From positions 1 through 6,249 of the forward strand of contig RFRI01000090.1 of the NCBI GenBank assembly GCA_009924535.1: DNA of 6,249 nt. The letters are read 5' to 3'. Position 1 is the stretch's first letter. Each line of letters opens with the position of its first letter. Source of the DNA: Verrucomicrobiota bacterium. Lineage in GTDB: Bacteria > Verrucomicrobiota > Verrucomicrobiia > Opitutales > UBA953. A program made the translations under genes and the position numbers. Positions 1-6,249 of the stretch are shown here, one piece after another. Below the pieces are notes generated by a model. The model saw nothing but the letters and a program-made list of their open reading frames with translations, ran no database searches and was not told the origin of the DNA.

Positions 1-614
1 ACCTCCTGAGCGAGGTCGAGGTCGAATCCCTCTCCGGCGTCCGCGTCGCCTGGGACTTCGTCGAGCTCCCTTCGCAGATCCTCGAGAACTGGTGCTGGGA
101 GGAAGAATCCCTCGCCGTCTTCGCCCGCCACCACGAGACCGGCGCCCCCCTGCCGTCCGACCTGCTCGCCAAGCTCGACGCCGCCGCCAATTTCCGCGCT
201 GCTTCGACCTGCATGCGCCAGCTCGCCTTCTCCAAGCTCGACCTCGACCTGCATATCCGCGCCGAGGAGCTTCGCGGCCGCGACCTGGACTCCCATTGGA
301 ACGAGGACTTCGCCGACTGGCAGGCCCGGACCACCCGCCGGGGCCCGGCCATGGCCCGTCGGTTCAACCACCTGTTCTCGGACGCCACGGGGTACGCCGC
401 CGGCTATTATTCTTACAAATGGGCCGAAGCCCTCGAGGCCGACGCCTTCACCCGCTTCCGCAAGGAGGGGGTGCTGAACCCCAAGGTGGGGCGGGAGCTC
501 CGGGCCAAAGTCCTGGCCAAGGGCAACTCCGAGCCGGCCGAGAAACTCTTCCGGGATTTCATGGGCCGGGACCTCGATCCGGAGGCCCTTTTGGAGCGCG
601 ACGGGCTGGCCTAA
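1..614 (+). CDS. M3 family oligopeptidase, C-terminal part (5' truncated)
   Basis: This is the end of a zinc metallopeptidase of family M3 (thimet oligopeptidase / oligopeptidase A / Dcp group), which cleaves short peptides in the cytoplasm. The reading frame is open from base 3 to the TAA at 612-614, giving 203 residues. The zinc-binding HEXXH motif lies upstream of the window. What remains is the typical segment after it: WDFVELPSQILENWCWE (starting at base 51), then near the C-terminus the tyrosine-rich loop GYAAGYYSYKWAEALEADAF, and a tail ending PEALLERDGLA like family C-termini. In characterised members the tyrosines of this loop line the active site. The loop is preceded by SDAT, about two residues longer than in E. 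coli oligopeptidase A as I recall it. An in-frame ATG at 213 is internal to the domain, not a start. The subgroup (PrlC/OpdA or Dcp) cannot be decided from this fragment, so no gene symbol is given. Confidence 0.93.
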   Translation, partial: LLSEVEVESLSGVRVAWDFVELPSQILENWCWEEESLAVFARHHETGAPLPSDLLAKLDAAANFRAASTCMRQLAFSKLDLDLHIRAEELRGRDLDSHWNEDFADWQARTTRRGPAMARRFNHLFSDATGYAAGYYSYKWAEALEADAFTRFRKEGVLNPKVGRELRAKVLAKGNSEPAEKLFRDFMGRDLDPEALLERDGLA

Positions 615-675
615 GGCGGCCACCCCCCGCGTAGTGCCCAGAATCCCGCAATAATTGGGTAACAGTGGCTTATTC

Positions 676-697
676 CCCTTGCACAAGGGCCTGTTTT
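676..697 (+). terminator. weak hairpin plus T-run in the M3 peptidase-typA gap
   Basis: Arms CCCTT (676-680) and AAGGG (685-689) pair around the loop GCAC and are followed by CCTGTTTT. It could be a weak intrinsic terminator for the peptidase gene or a leader hairpin of typA. The stem has only five pairs (six if the loop shrinks to two bases), so function is uncertain. The rest of 615-719 shows no convincing -35/-10 pair. TTGCAC at 679-684 is -35-like, but it overlaps the hairpin and has no good -10 partner at 16-18 bases. Confidence 0.35.
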
Positions 698-719
698 CCT
701 ATGCGTAAGGCCTTTACAG

Positions 720-2624
720 ATGAATCTCCGTAACATCGCAGTCATTGCTCACGTCGACCATGGCAAAACGACCCTGACCGACCGACTTCTCTACCAGTCC
801 GGCATGTTCCGTGCCGAGGACCTCGACAAGCTCGCCGGCGGCCAGCACGGCTTGATCATGGACTCGGGCGATCTCGAGCGCGAACGCGGCATCACGATCA
901 CCGCCAAGAACTGCGCGATCAAGTGGACCGACCCTCGCGACCAGAAGGAATATAAGATCAACCTCATCGACACCCCGGGCCACGCCGACTTCGGCGGCGA
1001 AGTCGAACGCGTGCTCAACATGGCCGACGGTTGCCTCCTCGTCGTCGACTCCTTCGAAGGCCCGATGCCCCAGACGCGCTTCGTGCTCTCCAAGGCGCTC
1101 GCGCTCGGCCTCAAGCCCATCGTCGTCATCAACAAGATCGACAAGGCTTCCGCCCGTCCGGACGCCGTCGTCGACGAAGTCTTCGACTTGCTCGTCGCCC
1201 TCGACGCGCCGGAGTCCGCCCTCGATTTCCCGATCGTCTACGCTTCCGGCCGCGAAGGCTGGGGTACCCTCGACCGCGCCAAGACCGTGGAAGGCCATCG
1301 CCCGAAGGACCTGATGGACCTCTTCTATACCATCGTCGACAAGATCCCTGAGCCCTACGCCGAAGGTTCCTCCCGCGGCGCCGCCGCCGGTTTCAAGTCC
1401 CGCGCCGAGGCCCTCGCCAATCCTCTCCAGATCATGGTGACCGCCATGCTTTACTCCGACTACGTCGGTCGTATCGCCGTCGGTCGCGTCACCGCCGGTA
1501 AGATCGCCCCCGGCATGCCGGTCATGATGGTCACCCGCGCCGGTGAGCAGCACAAGCAGCGCGTGCTCGAAGTCGAAGTCTTCGAAGCCCTCGGCCGCGT
1601 CAAGGCCCAGGAAGTCTCCGCCGGCGACATCTGCGCCGTCATCGGCCTCGACCACGTCGAAATCGGCGCGACCATCACCGACATCGAGGACCCCCGTCCG
1701 ATGCCGCCCGTCAGCGTCGACGAGCCGACCGTGACCATGGCCTTCCGCGTCAATGATTCGCCCTTCGCCGGCCGCGACGGCAAGTTCGTCACCGGCCGTC
1801 AGGTCGGCGAACGCCTCATCAAGGAACTTGAGAAGAACGTCGCCCTACGCGTCGACCGCGAAGTCGGTGCTGACTCCTGGAAGGTCTCTGGGCGCGGCCT
1901 GATGCACCTCGGCGTGCTCATCGAAACGATGCGCCGCGAAGGTTACGAACTCTCCGTGGGCAAGCCCACCGTGATCATGAAGCAGATCGATGGCGTCGAG
2001 TGCGAGCCCGTCGAAACCCTCGCGGTCGATTGCCCCGAAGCCTCCCAGAGCGACGTGATGTCCCTCGTCCTCGGTCGTCGTGGCGAACTCCGCTCCATGG
2101 ACGCCAAGGCCGGCACCAGCGGCTGGATCCACATGGAATTCAAGGTTCCTTCCCGCGCCCTCTTCGGTCTGCGCACCCTGATGCTCACCACCACCCGTGG
2201 CGAAGCCGTCATGTACCACAATCTCCTGGGTTATGAGCCGGTCCGCGGAGAAGCCCCTCACCGCGCCGCCGGCGTGATGATCGGTGGAGAAGGAGGCGCC
2301 GTCACGGCCTACTCCCTCGACCGACTGTACGACCGCGGTGACTTCTTCGTGAAGCCGACCGACGAGATCTACCAGGGCCAGATCGTGGGCGAGCATTGCA
2401 AGGACAACGACCTCGAGATCAACCTCGTCATCAACAAGAAGCTCTCGAACGTGCGTGCTTCCGGTTCCGACGACGCGGCCAAGATCAAGCCGATGCGCCA
2501 GATGTCCCTCGAGGCCTGCCTCGAATACATCGAGTCCGACGAGATGGTCGAGATCACCCCGAACTTCATCCGCATGCGCAAGCGTTACCTCACGGAAAAC
2601 GAGCGCAAGCGCTTCGACAAGTAA
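720..2624 (+). CDS. typA: translational GTPase TypA/BipA
   Basis: TypA (BipA) is an EF-G-like GTPase that binds the ribosome and helps 50S assembly and growth under cold or other stress. The 634-residue product has all GTPase motifs: G1 AHVDHGKT (10-17), G2 within ERGITI (55-60), G3 DTPGH (84-88, with the catalytic histidine H88), G4 NKID (138-141) and G5 around YASGREG (174-180). Beta-barrel domain II follows from about 230 (YSDYVGRIAVGRV), then the EF-G III- and V-like domains (SGRGLMHLGVLIETMRREGYEL; PSRALFGLRT). The TypA-specific C-terminal domain ends NVRASGSDDA...MVEITPNFIRMRKRYLTENERKR. ATG at 720 is chosen because NLRNIAVIAHVDHGKTT begins as in other TypA proteins. An AAGG (707-710) lies nine bases upstream as a weak ribosome binding site. 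It is about 27 residues longer than E. coli BipA through three insertions in and just after the G domain. It is transcribed alone or after the M3 gene and converges on tsaE. Confidence 0.98.
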   Translation: MNLRNIAVIAHVDHGKTTLTDRLLYQSGMFRAEDLDKLAGGQHGLIMDSGDLERERGITITAKNCAIKWTDPRDQKEYKINLIDTPGHADFGGEVERVLNMADGCLLVVDSFEGPMPQTRFVLSKALALGLKPIVVINKIDKASARPDAVVDEVFDLLVALDAPESALDFPIVYASGREGWGTLDRAKTVEGHRPKDLMDLFYTIVDKIPEPYAEGSSRGAAAGFKSRAEALANPLQIMVTAMLYSDYVGRIAVGRVTAGKIAPGMPVMMVTRAGEQHKQRVLEVEVFEALGRVKAQEVSAGDICAVIGLDHVEIGATITDIEDPRPMPPVSVDEPTVTMAFRVNDSPFAGRDGKFVTGRQVGERLIKELEKNVALRVDREVGADSWKVSGRGLMHLGVLIETMRREGYELSVGKPTVIMKQIDGVECEPVETLAVDCPEASQSDVMSLVLGRRGELRSMDAKAGTSGWIHMEFKVPSRALFGLRTLMLTTTRGEAVMYHNLLGYEPVRGEAPHRAAGVMIGGEGGAVTAYSLDRLYDRGDFFVKPTDEIYQGQIVGEHCKDNDLEINLVINKKLSNVRASGSDDAAKIKPMRQMSLEACLEYIESDEMVEITPNFIRMRKRYLTENERKRFDK

Positions 2625-2625
2625 G

Positions 2626-3075
2626 CTAGCCCGCGAGGGTCAGTTGAAACCGATGACCGCCATCCGCCAGGATGGCGGTTTTCATTTGCCACCTTGCCGA
2701 GGGGAGCCGCGCCGCGACTTTCTCCGGCCATTCCACGACCACGTTCCAAGGCGACTGCGCCAGATCCCAGATCAGGAGGTCATCGAAGGCTTCCGGGCGC
2801 GTCAGCCGATAGGCGTCGACGTGAAAGACCTGCCGCTGGCCCTCATAGACGTTGAGCAGGGCGAAAGACGGGCTGGTGATGTCGCCCGTGACGCCCAGGC
2901 CGCGGACCAGGCCGCGCACGAAGGTGGTCTTGCCCGCGCCGAGGTCGCCCTCGAGCGCCAGGACCGTATCCGGCGGCAGCAGGGCCGCGAACGCCTCGGC
3001 GGCCCGCTCGGTCTCTTCGCCCGATCGGGTGATAAGTCCGGCGGTCCAGGTCGCGAGTGCGGCGGGAGAGCCCAT
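2626..3075 (-). CDS. tsaE: tRNA t6A37 threonylcarbamoyltransferase complex ATPase TsaE
   Basis: TsaE (YjeE) is the small cytoplasmic ATPase that works with TsaB and TsaD to transfer threonylcarbamoyl to A37 of ANN-decoding tRNAs. The 149-residue product has the usual family length. It carries Walker A GDLGAGKT (43-50), the switch-I-like TSPSF (67-71), HVDAYRL (85-91, with D87 as the Walker B-type aspartate) and EWPE (115-118). ATG at 3075 gives about 15 residues before the family's usual TxSxEET start (here TRSGEET, 16-22). No other start codon lies between it and the upstream in-frame TGA. There is no strong Shine-Dalgarno; GGGAAAG lies about 11-17 bases upstream. It sits on the same strand as the GH109 gene but beyond that gene's terminator. 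Its TAG stop is one base from the typA stop. tsaB and tsaD are not in the window. Confidence 0.96.
   Translation of the reverse strand: MGSPAALATWTAGLITRSGEETERAAEAFAALLPPDTVLALEGDLGAGKTTFVRGLVRGLGVTGDITSPSFALLNVYEGQRQVFHVDAYRLTRPEAFDDLLIWDLAQSPWNVVVEWPEKVAARLPSARWQMKTAILADGGHRFQLTLAG
2656..2682 (+). terminator. intrinsic terminator of typA, embedded in tsaE
   Basis: Arms ACCGCCATCC (2656-2665) and GGATGGCGGT (2670-2679) are perfect complements around the loop GCCA. TTTT (2679-2682) follows, then CATTT. The stem begins 31 bases after the typA stop codon. The same bases encode tsaE residues K132 to G140 on the other strand. On the minus strand the A-rich side precedes the stem and no T-run follows, so termination is expected only in the typA direction. 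Confidence 0.88.
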
Positions 3076-3115
3076 GCCTGCAGTCTTTCCCGCCGTCTCT
3101 CGTCAGGCAACCCGC

Positions 3116-3146
3116 AAACAAAAGACCCGGCCGTGCGGCCGGGTCT
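3116..3146 (-). terminator. intrinsic terminator of the GH109 gene
   Basis: Read on the minus strand, the arms AGACCCGGCC (3146-3137) and GGCCGGGTCT (3132-3123) form a perfect 10-pair GC-rich stem with the loop GCAC, followed by TTTGTTTG. It starts 21 bases after the GH109 stop codon. On the plus strand the stem is followed only by GGTTTG, so it is at best a weak terminator in that direction. Confidence 0.9.
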
Positions 3147-3167
3147 GGTTTGTCGCTGGCAGTTCGC

Positions 3168-4640
3168 TTACGAGACGATGCCGAGGGGCTTGATGGTCTT
3201 CCAGCCGCCGCGGGTGAAATCGGGGTAGGCGACGGGAACGCTGCCGTCACGCACCGAACGGTCGGAGAGGTCGAGGAGGGCGGACCAGGAAGCGGCGTCG
3301 TAGACGGTGAGGTCAGGCGTGATGCCTTGGCGGACGCAATCGAGGAAGCGATAGCTCATCACATGGTCCATGCCGCCGTGGCCGCCGACCTTCTTGGCTT
3401 CGACCATCAGCTTCTTGAGGAGGGGGTGCATGTTCGCCTGCATGAACTGCTTTAGCTTATCGCCTTCGTAGGTCCAAGAGTGGCTATTCCGTTTTTCCTT
3501 CGGGTCGAGCAGCGGGCTGGCGTTGTCGGCGTCGATGGCCAGGCGATTCGGGTAGCCGGCGAAGGTGGCGAGGGATCCGCTGAGCAGGTTGCCTCGCGAG
3601 TAGGGGCGCGGGCTGGTGTTATCGTGCTGGATGACGATGGTGCGGCCAAGTTCGGTCTTAATGATCGACGTGTTCATATCACCGCAGACGAACTTCTGGT
3701 CCTTGGAGCGGTCGCGCTCCGGCTTCACGCGCTCGCGCAGCTGCGAAAGACCGAACTCAGGCGAAGAGACGGACACGGCGTACTTGAAGGCGTCGCCGCG
3801 GCCGATGCCCATGTACTGGGAGATCGTGCCGAGGCCGTGCGTGGGATACACGTTGCCCTGAAGCAGCGTGGAATAGTTACGACGCCATTCGCGCTGGGCG
3901 TCCAGGAAGGTGTACGACTTCGGGCCGGAGCCGCTGACCCGCTGGTCGTGGATGTAACCGCATTCGCCGTGCTTGAGGTCGCCGAAGAAGCCTTGGCGGG
4001 CGAGGTTGAGGACGAAGAGTTCTTCTTCGCCGTAGCAGCAGTTCTCGAGGATCGGGCAGTGGCGTTGGTGCTTCTCGGAGGCGTCCACGATATCCCAGCA
4101 CTCATCGACCGTCAGGCCGCAGTTCACTTCGACGAACGCATGCTTGCCGAGCTCCATGGAGCGGATGGCCATCGGCTTATGCCATTCCCAGGGCGTGGCT
4201 ACGTAGACGACGTCGATATCGTCGCGGGCGACCATCTTCTCCCAGACGTTCTCGTCGCCGCTGTAGATGGCCGGCGTCTTGCCGGTCTTCTTGCGGACCG
4301 CTTCGGCCTGCGCCTTCGCGCGATCGTCGAGGATGTCGCAGACCGCGACGACTTCGGCGAACGGCGTGGCGGCCACGGAGGCGACATGCGCCGAACCGCG
4401 ATTGAGTCCGATGATGCCGACGCGGACCTTCTCCGTGGGCTTGGTGGTCAGGTTCCAGACAGGCTTATTGCCGGCGGGGCGCGGGCGAGGTGCGCCGATT
4501 TCCGCGGCGGCCAGACGTTTCAGCTGCGCCGGATCCGGCTTGGCTTCGGCGGAGGCAACCGTGCCCAGACCGAAGCCGATTCCTGCGAGCGCGCTGAGCT
4601 TCAGGAAATCACGACGGTTACCTTGTTCAAGGGGGTCCAT
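3168..4640 (-). CDS. Tat-exported GH109-type Gfo/Idh/MocA family protein
   Basis: This 490-residue protein belongs to the NAD-dependent Gfo/Idh/MocA fold, GH109 branch. The characterised member, from Elizabethkingia, is an alpha-N-acetylgalactosaminidase using tightly bound NAD. A twin-arginine signal is clear: NRRDFLKLS (8-16), then a hydrophobic stretch and likely cleavage after ASA (29-31). This implies export already folded with cofactor. The Rossmann segment is VRVGIIGLNRGSAHV (72-86). GH109 hallmarks follow: ATPWEWH (148-154), LENCCY (198-203), GECGYIHD (225-232), YPTHGLG (265-271, holding the catalytic-type Tyr and His), HDNTSPRPY, GHGGMD (420-425) and a C-terminal PDFTRGGWK. The start was chosen so that the Tat motif lies at the N-terminus; GAAGAG is a weak ribosome binding site. 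The glycine-rich loop is one residue shorter than the usual GLGxRG. Actual substrate is unproven: many GH109 homologues are uncharacterised, and a sugar dehydrogenase role is the alternative. Confidence 0.9.
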   Translation of the reverse strand: MDPLEQGNRRDFLKLSALAGIGFGLGTVASAEAKPDPAQLKRLAAAEIGAPRPRPAGNKPVWNLTTKPTEKVRVGIIGLNRGSAHVASVAATPFAEVVAVCDILDDRAKAQAEAVRKKTGKTPAIYSGDENVWEKMVARDDIDVVYVATPWEWHKPMAIRSMELGKHAFVEVNCGLTVDECWDIVDASEKHQRHCPILENCCYGEEELFVLNLARQGFFGDLKHGECGYIHDQRVSGSGPKSYTFLDAQREWRRNYSTLLQGNVYPTHGLGTISQYMGIGRGDAFKYAVSVSSPEFGLSQLRERVKPERDRSKDQKFVCGDMNTSIIKTELGRTIVIQHDNTSPRPYSRGNLLSGSLATFAGYPNRLAIDADNASPLLDPKEKRNSHSWTYEGDKLKQFMQANMHPLLKKLMVEAKKVGGHGGMDHVMSYRFLDCVRQGITPDLTVYDAASWSALLDLSDRSVRDGSVPVAYPDFTRGGWKTIKPLGIVS

Positions 4641-4707
4641 GGGGTCTCTTCAAGACAGCAAAGGACCAAAGGGGTTGCAACGGATTTGCCCGCCCACCCT
4701 CGTCAAA

Positions 4708-5283
4708 TCACCAGCTTATGAAGCCTTGGGCTCCTTTAATTCCGAACACCGCCAGATTACGCACGGTATGTGCCATAAAACACGGCAGCAAGGAGCGATC
4801 CGGGTTCAACGGATTGAAGCGCACGACGTAGAGCCAGAGCGACGTGATGAAGGCGAAGAGCGCGTTCACCCGGCCCTCGGGCTCGCTGAGGTCGAAGTTA
4901 TGGATGAGCGCGAAGACCAACGAGCCCACGATCATCAGCGCGAGCAGCTTGCGGCCGACGAGTTCGCCCGGCGCGACGAAGCCGCGGAAGAGCATCTCCT
5001 CGACGACGGAGGCGCCGAGGAGTTGGAAGATGAAGATCGCGGGCAGGTGGTCCTGCAGTTCGGTGAGACCGGCGCGTTTCTCGACGGCGGCTTCGGCGAT
5101 GGTGATCAGGATGGCGCCGGCGGCGGCGACGAAATAGGCGCCCGTCGGAGCGTAGGTCGTGCCCGGCCAGAAATTCTCCGGCTCGCCGTTTAGCGTGCGC
5201 TTGCGGCGTTCGCGTGCCCAGGCGACGAGCACGAACAGGCCGAGGGCGCAGTAGAGGAGGGCTTTGACGGCGGTCAGGTCCAT
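4708..5283 (-). CDS. CPBP family intramembrane metalloprotease
   Basis: This is a polytopic membrane protein of the CPBP (CAAX protease/Abi, Rce1-like) family. Members are membrane-embedded glutamate/histidine metalloproteases, but the bacterial substrate is usually unknown. Using the ATG at 5283, the product is 191 residues. A hydrophobic first helix begins at once (about 5-22) and a basic RERRKR turn follows. The family motifs come next: EEMLFRGF (95-102, motif 1 EExxxR), FALIH (124-128, motif 2 FxxxH) and HTVRN (172-176, motif 3). All expected catalytic residues are present. I prefer this start because it lies four bases after the cutA stop and puts the membrane helix at the N-terminus. 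An in-frame ATG at 5331 would add 16 non-hydrophobic residues and overlap cutA by 44 bases. Neither start has a clear ribosome binding site, which fits translational coupling to cutA. Confidence 0.9.
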   Translation of the reverse strand: MDLTAVKALLYCALGLFVLVAWARERRKRTLNGEPENFWPGTTYAPTGAYFVAAAGAILITIAEAAVEKRAGLTELQDHLPAIFIFQLLGASVVEEMLFRGFVAPGELVGRKLLALMIVGSLVFALIHNFDLSEPEGRVNALFAFITSLWLYVVRFNPLNPDRSLLPCFMAHTVRNLAVFGIKGAQGFISW

Positions 5284-5287
5284 GGAG

Positions 5288-5605
5288 TCAGCGGACGCCG
5301 AGCACCCACGCCCGATAGCCGGGCGAGGCATGGTCAGCCACGAAGGCGAGCCACTGCGGGACGGCGTAAGGGTGGCGGGCGTGGACCCAGGCTTCGAGAT
5401 CGGCGCCTTTGGTCGCGGCGTATTTGAAGGTCACGCGGAACTCGTCCTCGCTCTCGACCTTGCCTTCCCAGGTGAAGTGGGAGCGGATCGGTCCGTCGAC
5501 TTGCGCGCAGGCGGCGAGCCCGGCGGCCACCGCATCCGCGGCGAGGCGGTCGGCGTCGTCGCGCGAGGGCAGGGTCGTCAGGGCGATGCCGATGGCTTCA
5601 GTCAT
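5288..5605 (-). CDS. cutA: divalent cation tolerance protein CutA
   Basis: CutA is a small, very stable trimeric cytoplasmic protein with a ferredoxin-like fold. It was linked to copper tolerance in E. coli, though its biochemical role remains unclear. The 105-residue product has normal length. It shows the family signatures: LTTLPSRDDADRLA (9-22), GLAACAQV (29-36), SHFTWEGKVESEDE (42-55), the FKY strand and HPYAVP (78-83), ending GYRAWV. The ATG at 5605 lies inside the end of the upstream LOG-family gene: the shared octamer ATGACTGA contains the cutA start and the LOG stop, an 8-base overlap. No Shine-Dalgarno is visible, so re-initiation by ribosomes finishing the LOG gene is the likely mode. 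The CPBP protease gene follows four bases after its TGA. Confidence 0.95.
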   Translation of the reverse strand: MTEAIGIALTTLPSRDDADRLAADAVAAGLAACAQVDGPIRSHFTWEGKVESEDEFRVTFKYAATKGADLEAWVHARHPYAVPQWLAFVADHASPGYRAWVLGVR

Positions 5606-6249
5606 TCGCTTCGCTGTCGGGCTTCAGGTAGCGCTCCGTGATGATCTCGATCAGCATGTCGCGCGCTTCCTTCACGGAGTCCACATGGATGTAAAGGTCG
5701 CGGTCTTCGGGTGATACCATGCCCCATTCCTGGAAGGCTTCGAAGTTGATGGTATCCTTCCAGAAGGCGGAACCGAAGAGCAGCACGGGGAACTGCTTCT
5801 TGGTCTTCTTCGTCTGGATCAGCGTGAGCATCTCGAAGAGCTCGTCCATCGTGCCGAAGCCGCCGGGGAAGGCCACGAGGGCCTTGGCGAGATAAAGGAA
5901 CCAATATTTGCGGACGAAGAAGTAGTGGAACTCCAGGTCGAGCTCCGGCGTGATGTAGGGATTATGTTCCTGTTCGAAGGGCAGGGCGATGCCGAGTCCG
6001 ACCGAGCGGCCGCCGGCTTCGTGCGCGCCGCGATTGGCGGCTTCCATGATGCCGGGTCCGCCGCCGGAGCAGACGAGGAAGCGCTGCCACTCGGGAAGCG
6101 TGAGCGACCACTTCGTCATCTCGAAGGCGAGTTCGCGACACGCTTCGTAGTAAGCGGAGCTACGCAGGTCGATCTCGGCGACGCGGAGGCGCTGGGCGCA
6201 TTCGGCGCCGGAGCAGGCGCCGCTCGCGGCCATGGCCTTGGCTTCTTCG
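5598..6249 (-). CDS. LOG family (TIGR00730-like) Rossmann-fold protein, N-terminus outside window
   Basis: This is the C-terminal part of a 'lysine decarboxylase-like'/LOG family protein. The name is historical: characterised members are nucleoside-5'-monophosphate phosphoribohydrolases, such as plant LOG cytokinin activators and bacterial PpnN-type enzymes. Both hallmarks are visible: SGGGPGIMEAANRGA (about 6068-6024) and the active-site motif PGGFGTMDE (5867-5841). Between them lies LPFEQEHNPYITPELDLEFHYFFVRKYWF, typical of the longer subfamily in this group. The frame stays open to the window edge, upstream of the ATG at 6233. Long-subfamily members have a further N-terminal part with a first Rossmann strand (FFGSAR-like), so that ATG is probably internal and roughly 100 residues may be missing. 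It heads the visible part of the LOG-cutA-CPBP operon. The true nucleotide substrate cannot be told from the sequence. Confidence 0.93.
   Translation of the reverse strand, partial: EEAKAMAASGACSGAECAQRLRVAEIDLRSSAYYEACRELAFEMTKWSLTLPEWQRFLVCSGGGPGIMEAANRGAHEAGGRSVGLGIALPFEQEHNPYITPELDLEFHYFFVRKYWFLYLAKALVAFPGGFGTMDELFEMLTLIQTKKTKKQFPVLLFGSAFWKDTINFEAFQEWGMVSPEDRDLYIHVDSVKEARDMLIEIITERYLKPDSEAND

Noticed and set aside
607..622. Inverted repeat TGGCC/GGCCA around the M3 peptidase stop codon
   Set aside because: It has a five-pair stem with no T-run after it, so there is no reason to call it a terminator.
714..1655. A 313-residue minus-strand open frame opposite typA
   Set aside because: It mirrors the typA codon pattern and is dominated by Gly, Val, Asp and Glu repeats. 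Nothing in it resembles a known fold.
2455..3228. A 257-residue plus-strand open frame running from typA over tsaE
   Set aside because: It starts inside typA in another frame and is antisense to tsaE, whose motifs are unambiguous. The typA terminator also lies inside it.
4641..4707. Possible promoter for GH109 (TTGACG at 4706-4701 on the minus strand)
   Set aside because: No acceptable -10 sequence lies 15-19 bases downstream, so read-through from the CPBP operon is equally likely.
3480..4721. A 413-residue plus-strand open frame across the GH109 gene
   Set aside because: It is the antisense shadow of a clearly recognised gene in GC-rich DNA, shows no family motifs and has a low-complexity composition rich in Val, Ala, Gly, Asp and Glu.
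4267..5193. A 308-residue plus-strand open frame spanning GH109 and the CPBP gene
   Set aside because: It covers two genuine minus-strand genes and their gap, and has no recognisable domain.
5284..5331. Upstream ATG for the CPBP protease at 5331
   Set aside because: It would add 16 polar residues before the first membrane helix and overlap cutA by 44 bases. The ATG at 5283, four bases after the cutA stop, fits better.

Overview
This GC-rich bacterial window holds seven protein genes packed almost without gaps, two of them cut by the window edges. The organism cannot be named from the sequence alone. High GC, a TypA longer than the proteobacterial form, and a Tat-exported GH109-type protein fit a Verrucomicrobiota- or Planctomycetota-like bacterium. 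That is inference, not proof.

Left part, + strand: the C-terminal third of an M3-family oligopeptidase ends at 614. A 105-base gap with a small hairpin follows, then the complete translation GTPase gene typA (720-2624). A strong intrinsic terminator for typA lies just downstream, but inside the 3' end of the opposing gene tsaE. The typA and tsaE stop codons are one base apart.

Right part, - strand, read right to left: a LOG-family nucleotide-processing protein (5' end outside the window), cutA, a CPBP-family membrane protease, and a GH109/Gfo-Idh-MocA secreted protein. The first three look like one tightly coupled operon: LOG and cutA overlap by 8 bases, and the CPBP gene starts 4 bases after the cutA stop. 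GH109 follows after 67 bases and ends at a textbook intrinsic terminator. tsaE, needed for the t6A tRNA modification, lies beyond that terminator with only about 40 bases of its own leader.

Functionally this is mostly housekeeping: peptide turnover, ribosome biogenesis or stress GTPase, tRNA modification and metal tolerance. One gene is for extracytoplasmic carbohydrate metabolism. I see no mobile element, CRISPR array, RNA gene or defence system, and no clear candidate for an undescribed system. The points worth a second look are the terminator embedded in tsaE, three insertions in TypA, a shortened nucleotide-binding loop in the GH109 protein, and the compact LOG-cutA-CPBP operon.
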